NCBI GenBank assembly: GCA_030762935.1
Contig: CM060900.1
Location: forward strand, 403,891,632-403,955,631
Reading direction: 5' to 3'
Source: Hymenopus coronatus
Lineage: Eukaryota; Arthropoda; Insecta; Mantodea; Hymenopodidae
Length of the DNA stretch: 64,000 nucleotides
This document shows, one piece after another, positions 36,356-47,739 of this stretch. The notes under the pieces were generated by a model. That model had not been told where the DNA came from and did no database searches. It worked only from the letters and a program-made list of their open reading frames with translations. How positions within the stretch are numbered: the first letter of the stretch is position 1; every line of letters starts with the position of its first letter. A program made the position numbers and the translations under genes.

Positions 36356-36521
36356 ATTATGAGTACTATTACTACTGCTATTATTATTGCTATTGCTATT
36401 ATTATTGCTATTGTTATTATTATTAATGTTACTATTATAATTATTATTTCTATTATAATTATTATTTCTATTATTATTTCTATTATTATTTCTATTATTA
36501 TTATTATTATTATTTCTATTA

Positions 36522-36556
<35 letters not shown>

Positions 36557-36585
36557 GTTGTTATTATTATTGTTATACCGAAATA
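36315..36585. repeat. ATT microsatellite, about 270 bases
   Basis: Long (ATT)n with ATTTCT, ATTGCT and ATTGTT interruptions. Translated products (poly-Ile on plus, poly-Asn on minus) are artefacts. Confidence 0.97.
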
Positions 36586-38790
36586 TCTGGGAAATTATAA
36601 GAAAAATGTATAAATGTAGGGCCATCAAAAATAATACAGCAAAACATACTTGGTGTGAATATTTTATGGAATTGTTAGATGGCAATAAGGTAGAGTATAA
36701 CTGGTTAAAGAGTAGAACAGAGATGAGGCTAGTGAAGGACCTAGATATAGAAATTAATGACCAGGAATTTTGGGAGGTGGTCAATAACTTGAAGATTAAT
36801 AAGGCATGCGGAATACCGGGGGAATGGTGGAAAGTTTGGGTGAGGATGGTAATAAGAGGGAATTGTTAAATAAAGCTTTAAATTATATATTTGAAGGAGG
36901 AAAGGTTCCAGAAACGTGCAGGACGAGTATTGTAGTACATGTTTATAAAGGTAAGGGGGACACCAACAATCCTACTAATTACAGAGGCATAACTTTACTA
37001 TCAATATTTAGGAAAATTTATACTGGGATCCTGGCCAATAGGCTGCAGGATTGGTCTGAGAAAGAGAATAAGTTATTGGAATATCAAGCAGGCTTTAAGA
37101 AAGATAGGAGAACAGCTGATAATATATTCATTATTAAGACAATAGTGGATAAATATTTACCAAAGAAAAGGGGTAGAGTGTATATATATAGCCTTCGTGG
37201 ATTTGGAGAAGGCATTCGATACAATACATAGGGAGGCATTATGAATGAAGCTCCAGTTGAAAGGAGTAAGTACCAAGATGATTAGGGCAATAAAAATATT
37301 TATACAGAGAATAGGTTCTGTATAAAGATAGGTGCAAATAGGGTGTCACAAGTTATGAAGAATAGTATAGGACTTTGGCAAGGGTGTAAATTGATGTATA
37401 AAGATAGGTGCAAATAGAGTGTCACAAGTTATGAAGAATAGTATAGGACCGGCAAGGGTGTAAATTGAGCCCCATAATATTTAATCTTTTTATTGATGAT
37501 ATTCTGGAAGTAATTAGCAAAGAGAACGTTTACTCACTCACAATAAATAATAGGGAAATACCAGGCTTATTGTTTGTAGATGATTTGGTGGTAGGGTCCA
37601 GATCTATTTGGGGGATTATCAAGGTCATTAAATGTGATGGGAAGACTCTGTAAAAGTTGGGGGTTGAAGATAAACTATAAAACATCTAGGATTTTGGTCT
37701 TCAAAAAGGGATATAAATTCAAAAGAGAAGAAAAATGGAATACAGAAGGGCAGGAAATAGCCATAACAAGAAAAATGGAATATTTAGGGGTTCAGCTAAG
37801 TAGTAATGGAAGGTGGCATGATCAAAAGAAAGCAGTTTTAGCTAAGGGTAAAATTGCCATGAAGGGGATAAGAGCATGCTTATTTAAAATACCAGGGATG
37901 CAAATCAAGTGGTTAGAGAAAGTTTACAAGTCAATAGTGGAAGCCAAAATGTTACATGGAGTAGAAGTTTGGGGTTATGATGAAGGTTGGCAAGGAGTGG
38001 ATTTAATACATAGAAGCTTCTGTCGATTAATTATGGGTTTACCAGTCGCATCACCAAAGGGAGTAGCACTGTTGGAACTACGTAGAACGGGAAATAAAGG
38101 TATAATAATTGAGACTGCTAAAGTTTTAGCATTGAGTTAGATTATTAGAAGATCAAAGTATAGTTAAACAATGTATGATTATGCAAGAGAAAGTATTAAT
38201 GCTGGATAATTGGTCTTTATCATTACAAAAGATTATAGAGGAAACAGTTATGGGGAACTTATGGAAGGAGAGAGAATGTCTGGAGGGAGGTCAGAAGAGA
38301 TCAGAAGGAGAATTGATGATATCAATATTCAAGATAGTTTTAGCAGTAATAGGGTTAAGAGTTTTTATATAAGCAAATCAAAAAAGATTGGGGGAAGGAA
38401 AAATATATTGAAGTGTGTAATAAATTGGAGAGGGAAGGGTGGACATGTTATACAACTGGAGCAATGAAATTAGGAGAATGAAAGGGGAAATGGACCCACA
38501 GAAGTGCCCATTGTGTGGGGAAATGGAAAATGACGCACATTTTATTTTAGATTGTGAAGAGACAAAATTATGGAGGTACCAATTGGTACCAGCTAGGTGG
38601 CTGTGGTTACCAAGAGAAATAATTTAAGTGAGAATTAGAAAATCTAAGAATACAGATGAGATTAGAAATTAGGGGAATTTTAGAAAAGCTAAAGAGAAAT
38701 ATAAAAGAAGAATTCTTAAATCTTAAATTCCTAATTGGAAGGATGCGTATCAGGAAAATTGGTATATTTAATTAAAGGGAGTTAAAAATT
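36586..38790 (+). mobile_element. LINE relic, copy 2 of 3, most complete
   Basis: The RT runs through NLKINKACGIPGEWWK (about 36790), a long intact piece with TNYRGITLLSIFRKIYTGIL and ANRLQDWSEKENKLLEYQAG (36960-37090), VDLEKAFDTIHRE (about 37200), QGCKLSPIIFNLFIDDIL (LMYK replaces the first SP because of a duplication), and the catalytic LFVDDLVVGS (about 37573). The thumb reads MEYLGVQLSSNGRWHDQKK (about 37777). The C-terminus has the Cys/His signature CPLCGEMENDAHFILDCEET (about 38500). Several stops and the 76-base duplication inactivate it. Confidence 0.75.
37319..37470 (+). repeat. 76-base tandem duplication inside the LINE
   Basis: TGTATAAAGATAGGTGCAAA begins at 37319 and again at 37395. 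The units differ at a handful of sites. The duplication interrupts the QG-containing motif of the reverse transcriptase and shifts the frame. Confidence 0.9.
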
Positions 38791-39004
38791 AGGTAGATAT
38801 TGAACTTGGTGTATAATATATTAATAACCACAGTGTTTACTTATATTTGCACCAGTGGCAACTCAAATGTAAATATACAGGTTGTATTACCAGAAGGAAG
38901 AGATGGTGTATATGTAATAGAGTTAAGCTGTATAGTAATTACAGTTATGTATGTTGGAAGTGAAAAAATAACTAAAAAAGCCACCGCCACCACAACCATC
39001 ATTT

Positions 39005-39032
39005 ATTATTGCTATTATTATAATCATTGCTA

Positions 39033-39074
<42 letters not shown>

Positions 39075-39105
39075 TGTTATTGTTGTTGCTATTATCATCA
39101 TTGGG
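39005..39105. repeat. ATT microsatellite
   Basis: (ATT)n with interruptions, again directly 5' of a related LINE copy. Confidence 0.95.
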
Positions 39106-39745
39106 AAGTGAGACAGGAAAGAAATCTCAGACAAGGCTGTAATTTGAGCCTAATTTTACTCAACTTATTTACAAACGATATTTTGACCCACTTGGGGAAG
39201 GCAAATAGTCATATGCCCGCAATAAAAAATATTGGTTTCCAGGATTTTTGTATGCTGATGATCTTAATATGTTCAATATTGGTGATCCGTTTAAAGTTAG
39301 TTATAGAGGATATTTAAAGATATTTTGAGGTATGAGGTTTAAAAGTAAATAGAGGTAAAACAAAAATTATGGTGTTTAAGAAGGGCAACAAGTTATGTAA
39401 AGATGAAAAATGTAAAACAGGAGGTAAAGCAATTCAGGCCATCAGTGAGTTTTTACATTTGGAGTTAGGCTGAGTAGCAATGGGGGATGGAATAGGATGA
39501 TGACTCTAGCTAAGGGAAAATTTAGACAGCAGTTCAGGACTGTTTATATTTAGTACCAGCAATGAGTATAAAGTGGGTTGAAAGGATTTATACAGCCCTG
39601 ATTGCAGCACAGTGGATATATGGAGCAAAAATTTGGGATAGTTCAAGTTCCATCACACCATGTTGGTGTATATTGGGCCACTTTTACAGTGGTTTCTTGA
39701 TCAGGGAATTTCTACTTTCTGAGTTCGCCACTATGTGCACATGGT
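39106..39745 (+). mobile_element. LINE relic, copy 3 of 3, 5' part
   Basis: LRQGCNLSLILLNLFTNDIL (about 39120), YADDLNMFNI (in another frame, about 39250), and VRLSSNGGWNRMMTLAKGKF (about 39465) match copy 2 (QGCKLSPIIFNLF, FVDDLVVGS, VQLSSNGRW). The match breaks where a minus-strand SINE sits and seems to resume at about 40090. Confidence 0.7.
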
Positions 39746-39749
39746 GATG

Positions 39750-40075
39750 ATGGAACTCATCACCGATAGATGGTAGAATTGGGTAAAATCATGACTTGCA
39801 GAAGTGAAACATGGCAAATTTAGTCCAGGGACCTTTTCTTTTGAGGTATAGGGTTTTTTATGTGCAAATAAACATTAAATGGAACAAATGGCTTTACTTT
39901 CCTTCCGAAGGAAACTATACTTAGTATTTTTATGTCGGGAAAAAATCCATCACCCTTCACCAGGCTTGAACCTGCAACCTTGGGTATTAGAGGCTAGCAT
40001 GGTAACCACCCTGGAGGGTGACACAGGTTGGGATACCATGGACTTAATACTAACAGCCTTCTGTAAAGTGGTGCC
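39750..40075 (-). mobile_element. tRNA-derived SINE inserted in LINE copy 3
   Basis: On the minus strand a tRNA-like head reads AGGGTGGTTACCATGCTAGC, then the B box GCAGGTTCAAGCCTG (about 39976-39962). The body contains CTTCGGAAGGAAAGTAAAGC (about 39910-39890), a phrase I associate with insect SINEs. It lies between two parts of the same LINE, so it is younger than that LINE. Confidence 0.6.
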
Positions 40076-40084
40076 ATCAAGTGC

Positions 40085-40720
40085 AGCTAATGCCACAGAT
40101 TTAGCATAATTAAGGAAGATTGAGAGGATCAATGATGAAGAGGGTGTTAATATAGCTTTTTAGAGTATAAGAGTTGTTGGATACAGACATTCGGGCAAAA
40201 TGCTTAAGATATCGTGAAGAAGGCCTGGGGCAGAGAAGTTAGCGGGACAAATTAAGGAGGTGTTAAGGGAAAATGGTTTTGGAGATTTGTGGATTAGAAT
40301 TAGTAGTTTTGTGAGAGGATTTTGGATGGAGTAAGTTCAAGAATAGAGGGTATGGACAGACAGGAATTATTTTCTCAGATGAGGGGAAAAGTTTGTGATG
40401 TAAGGAGATAAAAGTTAACCCGGATAAAGAAAATATATTTTTAATTTGCAACAGAATCAAAAGTGAAGGGATACCCAGGCTTTAGTTGGGGATATGAAAG
40501 TTAAAATGCAAGTGATGAATGATTACTTGTGGGGGAAATATGAAATTCATATAATTTTTCAGTTTAAGGAACAATGGGTTTAAGAGAGAATTTGATAAGC
40601 GAAAATGGTTATAAATGCATAAAAAAGTTAGTGGAACAATCTTTAATGCACAGAGGTAGTTATCTAATGAAGGCCAAGGGGAAACGGTCAGTGGACATGT
40701 AAATTGATGATGGTAATCTA
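40085..40720 (+). mobile_element. LINE relic, copy 3 of 3, 3' part
   Basis: Fragments such as LRKIERINDEEGVNIAF and AGQIKEVLRENGFGDLWIRI follow the C-terminal order of copy 2, in broken frames. The identification rests on position and weak similarity. Confidence 0.45.
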
Positions 40721-40873
40721 TAAAAACATTATTTCACTAATCAAGTAGATATTTTTAGTTTTTGAATGTGATCGTCTTGGCCAAAAAGCTGTGGCTAATG
40801 ACCTGGCCATCATGTGTATGTAATTAGCACAGAAATAAATCTACCTTAACTCTGCTGCAAAATCTTGTATTTG

Positions 40874-40911
<38 letters not shown>

Positions 40912-41369
40912 TAAAACACATGTTTTTAAATTTTGAGGCTAATTTAATATTACAGAATTGCTTGAGGCTCAGATTTAACAGTTACTTCAGTTTAAGTACC
41001 CAATAAATTAGCCATATTTCATTACTTTATGAATGGATTTACACTTGCTCTGTATTAAAATACACAGCCACCCATATGTATACAAATAATTGATTTCCCA
41101 CCTTATCCACCACTTATAAAAGCTAAGCATATACAGTACCAATTTAATCTCTCAACGACTTCAACTTGAAATTCAGCTAGATTTGATTTTTATAGTTTGC
41201 CTGCCTGAAGTTATGTAGCTCTTGATACAGAGTATGCAACATTGCCAAATTAATTCTTACCATTGCACTTTACATTTAGTAAGCAAATCATTTTGTGTTT
41301 TGTTCCCCCTTAAGATAAGAATAAAAAATCGGCAGCTAGGCTATACACCAATTTAGAGTTAGTTAATAC
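40721..41369. other. Intronic sequence with poly(A)/TA run
   Basis: A poly(A) run followed by (TA)n lies at 40877-40910, after which a dispersed repeat also seen near 33.56 kb begins. No coding signal. The CPT2 donor GTATTAAC is at 41369-41362. Confidence 0.5.
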
Positions 41370-41526
41370 CATTCTTGTCCAGCACATCAACAGCATAGAA
41401 GTTGCCATTCCTCATAACAAGCATGTGTTTTGCAGAATCATCTTTGAAGAGTCTATCTTTTCCAATTTCTGGAATCCTCGTGGAATTGAATAAGCTGGGA
41501 TACTGTGACATATCTAGAGGATAAGC
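41370..41526 (-). CDS. CPT2: CPT2 exon, AYPLDMSQY region
   Basis: This 157-base exon encodes [20 protein letters not shown], the following [17 protein letters not shown] and [15 protein letters not shown], ending on the first base of a Gly codon. Human CPT2 has [19 protein letters not shown], ...[20 protein letters not shown] in the same place. This segment belongs to the N-terminal half of the acyltransferase fold near the acyl-CoA and carnitine tunnel (family knowledge). The acceptor is TTTCTAG at 41527, a codon boundary. The donor is AATG|GTATTA. Confidence 0.95.
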
Positions 41527-43590
41527 CTAGAAACATAAATTGTACCATAAGATTGCAAGATAAACAAAAATACTCCTATTATTAAGTGTGAAATGCATTC
41601 ATGAAAAGTATATTGGATAATTAGGGAAGTTGTTAAAAATGTAGTTTCTGGAATTACGTGATACTGTTTTGGTATAGCAACCCTCATTTCTATCAAAGTT
41701 GACAGTAACATGAAATCTGGTAACTTCTAAAAAGAGAATTAAATATATATTTTATAAAGATATGGTGTGGAAGGTAAATAAGTGCAAATACACATTTTCA
41801 CTATCTTAGAATCATGCAGGCAATTAATCTATTCACATATTCTCCCAAATTTTTACAGCAAAGTTTCTAAGCAATAACATGAATATTATTTGAACTAGCA
41901 ACTGTACCTCATTTGGGATAAAAGGGTAGATATAAACAGGCACACAATAAAATATAAGATTTCCAGCTTGTAGTAGGGTAAACTTTCATTTGTTGCAACA
42001 CTGCCTACAAACTCTGATTCTACATTTTGTTGTACTAATGTTGACTTTGAAAGCCTAAGGCTGAATTGACACTGAAGGGTAGACATAAACATAAAAACAA
42101 ACATACATTTTAACATAAGCACTTTAAAACCATCATTCACAATGAAACATTTAAGCACAGCTAGTGACCAATAACAACCAAGCAAAAAGCAGGATGGTAA
42201 AATCATAGAAGGCAAAACAAAACAGCTGATAAAATGGAATCTGTGCGGAGTTTATCTAAAATTACAAATGGAATTGTTATGCATTTCTTGCTTCAGCAGT
42301 ATAGCATACTGCTTCAAAAATAGAGCTATGGAAAATGCATTGCATTTATCAGGAATAGGCCTTCTTTAAAATGACATTATTTTTTTAAGGTTTTGCAGTA
42401 TGCTTCATTTAAAAGTTCATCCACTTGTCATTTATATGACATAAAAGTTTGGTAGGAATTTCAGAGAGGTTGAAACACTTTACAAACTCCTTTCACCTTT
42501 TCCAATGATCAATAATACATTTTTTGAAAACTAAAATAGGAAAGGTGAAAAGAGTTGTATATTTTTCTGATAGGTAAAGTTCTTAATATAAAAAAAAAAG
42601 AAATAAAAAAAAGTTTGGTAATTTTAGTTTTTTTCATGATGAAGATTTTGGTATGCCAACAGAATAGCACTTTTTGGGACTTCCCATGTTAAGGGTCCTT
42701 GTGATGGAATTGACAAAACTACCATAACACTGGCAACATGAGTAACCCCAATCTAATCAGGATCTGATTACAACAGCCAGACATTTGTTTAAATGGGCAA
42801 GAAAGAATATCACTGCAATTAAGTTTTTCTTTGTGACAAATGGAGATTATAAAAGTGAATGTAACATACTAGTCTCAATATGGAAAAACAAAACCAATAG
42901 GAAGTATGAGAACATTACATGTTTTAATGGTAGTATCAAAATTGGAAGCACTAGTTAAACACTACTCTCTTTTCTACGAAAGTAAACGTCACTCTTTAAA
43001 TTCCTTCAGTAGTTTGCAGTTTTATCTGTCCTGTGATACAAACTATACTTAAATAGGCTTTGTTTAAAGTGTGTTTCTAGTAATTATAAAGAACATATAC
43101 CTAATGCATAGAGTCATGGAATGAAATTTATGTAGTACAGGGGATTAGACAAGTTCAACAATTTTCTAAAATATTTTAAAATTCACTTTGAAGCATGCTT
43201 TCCAGTGAAATACACCAAAGTGCAAATCTACAAGACGATCTCCTGTAGATTATGTTAGGTATTACAACTTCCTGTAAATGTAAAAGGCAACTATATCAGG
43301 AAATGAAACATAATAGCCCAACTTATATGTTACTGTAAGAGATATTGCAAAATCCTCATCAAGGAAGCAATAAGGGTAACTAAGATACTGCAGGATAATA
43401 AATAAATAAATATGTAATTTAGATAATAAAGTAAAAACCATTTGGAATATAATAAAATGAGAACCAGGTAGGTGCTCTCAAGAAGCACCCCCAGTAACAC
43501 TACATACCAACAATCAAGTAACTTGTAATCCTCAGAAGGTTGCAAATATTTTCAACAATTGTTTGACATAACAAGCAAATTAAACCAGAA
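41527..43590. other. Intronic sequence, unassigned
   Basis: Two kilobases without a recognised element. Reading frames such as the one at 41895-42215 on the minus strand show no family signature. Confidence 0.4.
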
Positions 43591-45250
43591 ATAAGGAATC
43601 AGCATAAATGTTTTGAGAACTTCTTTTATTGACAAGTTCCCTGAATTTAACATCAATTTGATAAGTCATTCTGAAATCAGTAATATAATAAATTCTCTTT
43701 TAACCAAAACCTTTTTCAGATATTATGAAATAATGAGCAAAATTTTAAAAGCATGTTTGCACCACATAAGCATTCCTCTTAGTTATTTATGTACTGAATT
43801 ATTAAATAATGGGATATTTCCATAAAATGAAATACTCAATTGTCAAACTCCTTTTCAAAAAAAAGGTAAAGAGGATGACGTTTCAAACTAAAGACCAACT
43901 TCTCCCTTAATTTTAATCTCAAAAACATCCAAGGACATAATGTTTAACAGATTGTATAATTACATGAAAAAAAACAAAAAAAACTTTTTATTTAACCGAG
44001 AATAATTTGGGTTCATAAAAGGAATATTAACAAACAATGCAATTTATAAACTCACACATGAAGTGTTAACAGAGTTAAATGATACTTTACATGTTGTTGG
44101 AATTTTCTGTGACCTAGCAAAAGCTTTTGACTGTGTAATTCATGAGATTTTGATAGCAAAACTACAGTTTTACAAATAAAAAACAAATGTTTAACTTGGT
44201 TTATACCTAGAAGCAAAAAAAAACACAACCAAAGGGTTTAAATTAGCAAGAACAATTAGTATAAAAACAGCATCTCAGATTGGAAATTAATAAAACATGG
44301 TGTTCCCCAAGGGTCAATTTTAGGTTCTCTGTTACTTTTAATTTACATAAATGATCTCCCATTGTACATAAACTACAATGTTAGTATCCATCAATTTGCA
44401 GATGACACCAGTGTTCCAGTAACAAGCAAACATTTAAGTGAATGGATTAGGTAGAGTCAGACAGAAAAATTCAATGTCATAGCCGGGATTTGAAATCACG
44501 GATATCCTGGTCTCTAGCTGGTTGCTCAACCACTGAGCTACCAAGGCAACATGCTATGTAAATAGATTCATAATTAACTGTTCATCAGTAGCCCATCTAA
44601 AATAGGAATCAGCGTTGCACTAATACAACAATCTAACAAAGTAAAATTTCTAGGAGTTCTAGTTGACAAGCACTTAGATTGAAAGTTTCATATTAACTAC
44701 ATAACACCTAAGCTTAATGCAGCATTTTATGCTATTTGAGCTCTGGTTAACCTTCATTTAATTGACACACTCAAATTAGTTGATTTTGATATTTTAATTC
44801 TACTATACAGTATGGAATAATTTACTGGGGTAATTTAGTGGATAGTAAACACATATTTCTAATAAAAAATAAAGTTATACGAATAATGTATGAAACTTAC
44901 AGTAATCATTCATGCAAAGAACTCTTTCATAAACTGCGTATTCTAACTTTACCTTATGCATACATATTATCCATTTTAAAAAGTTATGCCAATAACTAAC
45001 ATAGCTTTATAAAAAGCATGGAAATACATAATCTTAACACCAGGCAAAAGGGAAGTATCTATCATTCTAATGCAAAACTCTTTTGTTTCCAGAAAGGTGT
45101 AGACTATAACACAATTAAAATATTTAATACTCTCTCCAGTAATCTCAAGGGAAAAAGTTAGCAACTACAATATTTTTAAAGCTTCCCTTAAACATTACTT
45201 TTGTGATGTCATGTTATTCTCTAGAAGAATGGTTAAATCAATAATCAGCC
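43590..45250 (+). mobile_element. jockey/CR1-like LINE reverse transcriptase relic
   Basis: The plus strand reads SEISNIINSLLTKTFF then LKACLHHISIPLSYLCTELL, NNGIFP (43670-43825), the usual lead-in of this RT. It continues in other frames with LTHEVLTELNDTLHVVGIFC then DLAKAFDCVIHEIL (about 44050-44150, motif A), QGSILGSLLLLIYINDLP (about 44310), and QFADDTSVPVTS (about 44395, motif C). Later blocks are KFLGVLVDKHL (about 44650) and a C-terminus with KIFNTLSSNLKGKVSNYN. A minus-strand SINE is inserted at about 44450-44565. Multiple stops are present. Confidence 0.8.
44450..44565 (-). mobile_element. tRNA-derived SINE, family C, inserted in the LINE
   Basis: On the minus strand CCTTGGTAGCTCAGTGGTTG (from about 44546; A box 44540-44524) and GATTTCAAATCCCGGCTATG (B box 44497-44485) form a tRNA-like unit. 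The downstream GACATTGAATTTTTCTGTC matches other family C copies. It interrupts the RT coding region just after the FADD motif. Confidence 0.7.
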
Positions 45251-45272
45251 TTATTCTTTTCTTGATTCAGCA

Positions 45273-47739
45273 TTAACCACTTGAGCGATGGCATTTAAAT
45301 GCTGCACGGCCAGTAATGGATACCCAATAAACAATTCAAGGCATTTAAATTGTTCAATGTAGGTAAATATGCTTTGTACATAAACATTCGTATCTTTGGT
45401 ATTTATTAAGATATTTTAATGAAACAAAAACTGACTTAAAGCTCATTAAAGGCACTATACATCTATCATAGCAACAAAAGAGAGACTAAATTAACAAAAG
45501 TTTAAATATCACTAATTTTTTCCGTGTAGTAAAAGTCATTCTGTACGTCGACTTTGCGAGTCAAACTTGTGCTATGCGCGTACAAATGTATATATATAGA
45601 GCTAGCTAAGCACAATGTTCTCGGCCTCAAGGTTTTATCACTCTGTTTATTGCTACAACGATATTACGTATGTGTGTTTGTGAGAAACACCCAAGCTGCA
45701 AAGAAATCAAACCTCTTTCTCAGCATTTCTATTTACACCTTAGAATAAATACACGGTGGGGATTTATGGTAGAGCTAAGTAGCTCCGGGGTTAACAGTTT
45801 TTTGTTTTAGCTATCAGAAAAGCACATTTGAAAATGTTATGTCTCAGTTCTAACTATGGCTTTGACTAGCAGTGTAGCTAACAAATTAGCTCGTGTAGGC
45901 AGTGTACGGGCTTCAGAAATAACTTCAGATAATGTGGAGGACTTTTTGTTATATGACAGTGACTTTGAGATTGACGGCGAGTTTTCAGATTTTGAGGGAG
46001 GCGTCGAGGATATAGGTAGCAGTGAGGAAGAAAGTGAGTCTCTTCCTTCAGGTGTTCGTGAAGAAGCAACATTGTGGGGTAGTCAAAATGACTCCAAAAC
46101 AACTAGACATATCTTCACAAGCACAGCCTCTGGTGTACAACCCCAAGCTCAGCTGACTTCTGACAGCCAGCCAATTGACATTTTCACAACATTTTTACTG
46201 CTGACTTAGTGTGTCTCATTGTTACAGAAACAAATGCATATGCGAGTAAGGTGAAGGAAGACCTGAATTCTAAAGGCAATTTAGGGCCTAAGAGTAGAAT
46301 TCAGAAGTGGACAGAAGTAACACTGAATGAGATTTATAGGCTAATTAGTCTAATTACGCTCATGGGTGTTATTTATAAACCAACTTTAGACATGTACTGA
46401 TCTACAGATGTCATGCTAGCTACTCCATTTTTTGGGAAATGCATGTCAAATAACAGGTTTACTTCCATTTTGCGGTTTCTTCATTTCACCGGCACAGAAA
46501 ATGTAAACCATAAACTACACAAAATTAGGTCAGTTTTGGAATATATTATTTCAAAATTAAAAGAAAATTACGTGCCTGGTGATAAGGTCACTGTAGATGA
46601 AAGCTTGATGCTTTGGAAGGGCCGCTTAGGCTTGAAGAAATACATCAAAACAAAGAGGGCCAGATTTGCCATAAAGAGTTTTGATCTTTGCAAAAGTAAA
46701 ACGGAATATCTTTACAATAGCTGCATTTACACTGGTCAAGGAACTGATAATACTGGAGATAAAGATTTGGGGTTATCTGGCTCCATAGTAATGCACCTGA
46801 TGGAACCTATACTTGACCAGGGTAGGACTATATATTTAGATAATGGGTACATCTCCCCTAAATTATACATGGCCTTATACAAAAGGAACACAAATGCAAT
46901 TGGAACAGTACGTTCAAATCGTATTGGTTTGCCAAAGAATGTGAATACAAAGACTCTAAGGAGAGGAGAAATGCAGGTGCATCAGCTCCCACCCTTGACC
47001 TACATTACTTGGCAAGATAGGAGGGTGGTTACGGCATTGTCCAATTGCAGCCCTAAGATTTTGATGATTGACACTGGAAAAATAGATGCCCATATCAAAA
47101 TGTCAATTTTCAAGCCTGATGTTATCCAGGAATACAAAATGCATATGGGTGGTGTGGATCTAGTAGATCAGGTATTGCAATCATATCCTTCTTTATGAAA
47201 ACAGTTAAATGGTATAAAAAGGTATTTTTGCACTAGCTGCATATCACCATATACAATTGTTTGGTAATTTGGAGAACTCTAAACCCACGCAAGATGATGA
47301 CCTACCTGGACTTCCACATATCAATAGCTCGTAGCCTAATTGAGCACTATAGAATTCAGACGCCTCTTCATACAGGGGGGTAAGAAATCTACAACCCCTG
47401 CACCCCTCAGACTTGAAGGAAAACACTTTCCTAAAAGGATACCACTGACAGCAAAAAAATTGCGTCCATTTCGAAGGTGTTTGCTGTGTCGTGTCTACAA
47501 GAGACTAACATGATATGCCGTGAATGTGGAGATGTGCCATTCAAAAAGGAGCCTTTAAAGGTAAGACTTTATTTATTCTAGAATTTATTTAAATGTATTA
47601 TAAAAGATAAAAATTAAAATTATTAGGGTTAAATAAGCATTAAATGCATGTATGCACAGGACATCATATGACGTCCATATCGGTTCTCCTGCATTTTAAA
47701 ACTGACGTCATATGACGTCCATATCTGCGAAAAGGTTAA
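45273..47739 (+). mobile_element. piggyBac element flanked by TTAA, nearly complete
   Basis: TTAA occurs at 45273-45276 and 47736-47739. The ends read TTAACCACTTGAGCGATGGC on the left and TTAACCTTTTCGCAGATATG on the inverted right, similar but not identical. Each end is followed by a palindromic motif present twice: GGCATTTAAAT on the left (near 45290 and 45342) and GACGTCATATGACGTCCATA on the right (near 47703, with a one-base variant near 47661). The transposase gene lies between them. The insertion is immediately 3' of the LINE ending at about 45250. Confidence 0.75.
45856..47570 (+). pseudogene. piggyBac transposase with a few disabling lesions
   Basis: The start is ATG at 45856. An acidic N-terminus (DNVEDFLLYDSDFEIDGEF) leads into the DDE domain. 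One T is apparently missing from a T run near 46190, shifting the frame before LIVTETNAYASKVKEDL. A TGA at 46398-46400 sits where the family has Trp. From 46401 a long intact stretch carries catalytic Asp in VTVDESLMLWKGRL (GAT 46596), in IYLDNGYISPKLY (GAT 46839) and in MGGVDLVDQ (GAT 47157). A second frameshift lies near 47190, after which KTVKWYKKVF and a cysteine-rich end (CLLCRVYKR, ICRECGDVPF, to about 47560) follow. Three lesions in about 570 codons indicate a fairly young relic. Confidence 0.85.

Noticed and set aside
36254..36784. Long minus-strand reading frame rich in Asn (176 codons)
   Set aside because: It is a translation of the ATT microsatellite plus flanks, with no other feature.
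41895..42215. Minus-strand frame of 106 codons in a CPT2 intron
   Set aside because: Hydrophobic low-complexity translation without family signature, splice context or conservation evidence.
44476..44547. Functional tRNA gene on the minus strand
   Set aside because: It has A and B boxes, but it sits inside a LINE and continues into a SINE body shared with other copies; no good acceptor stem was seen.
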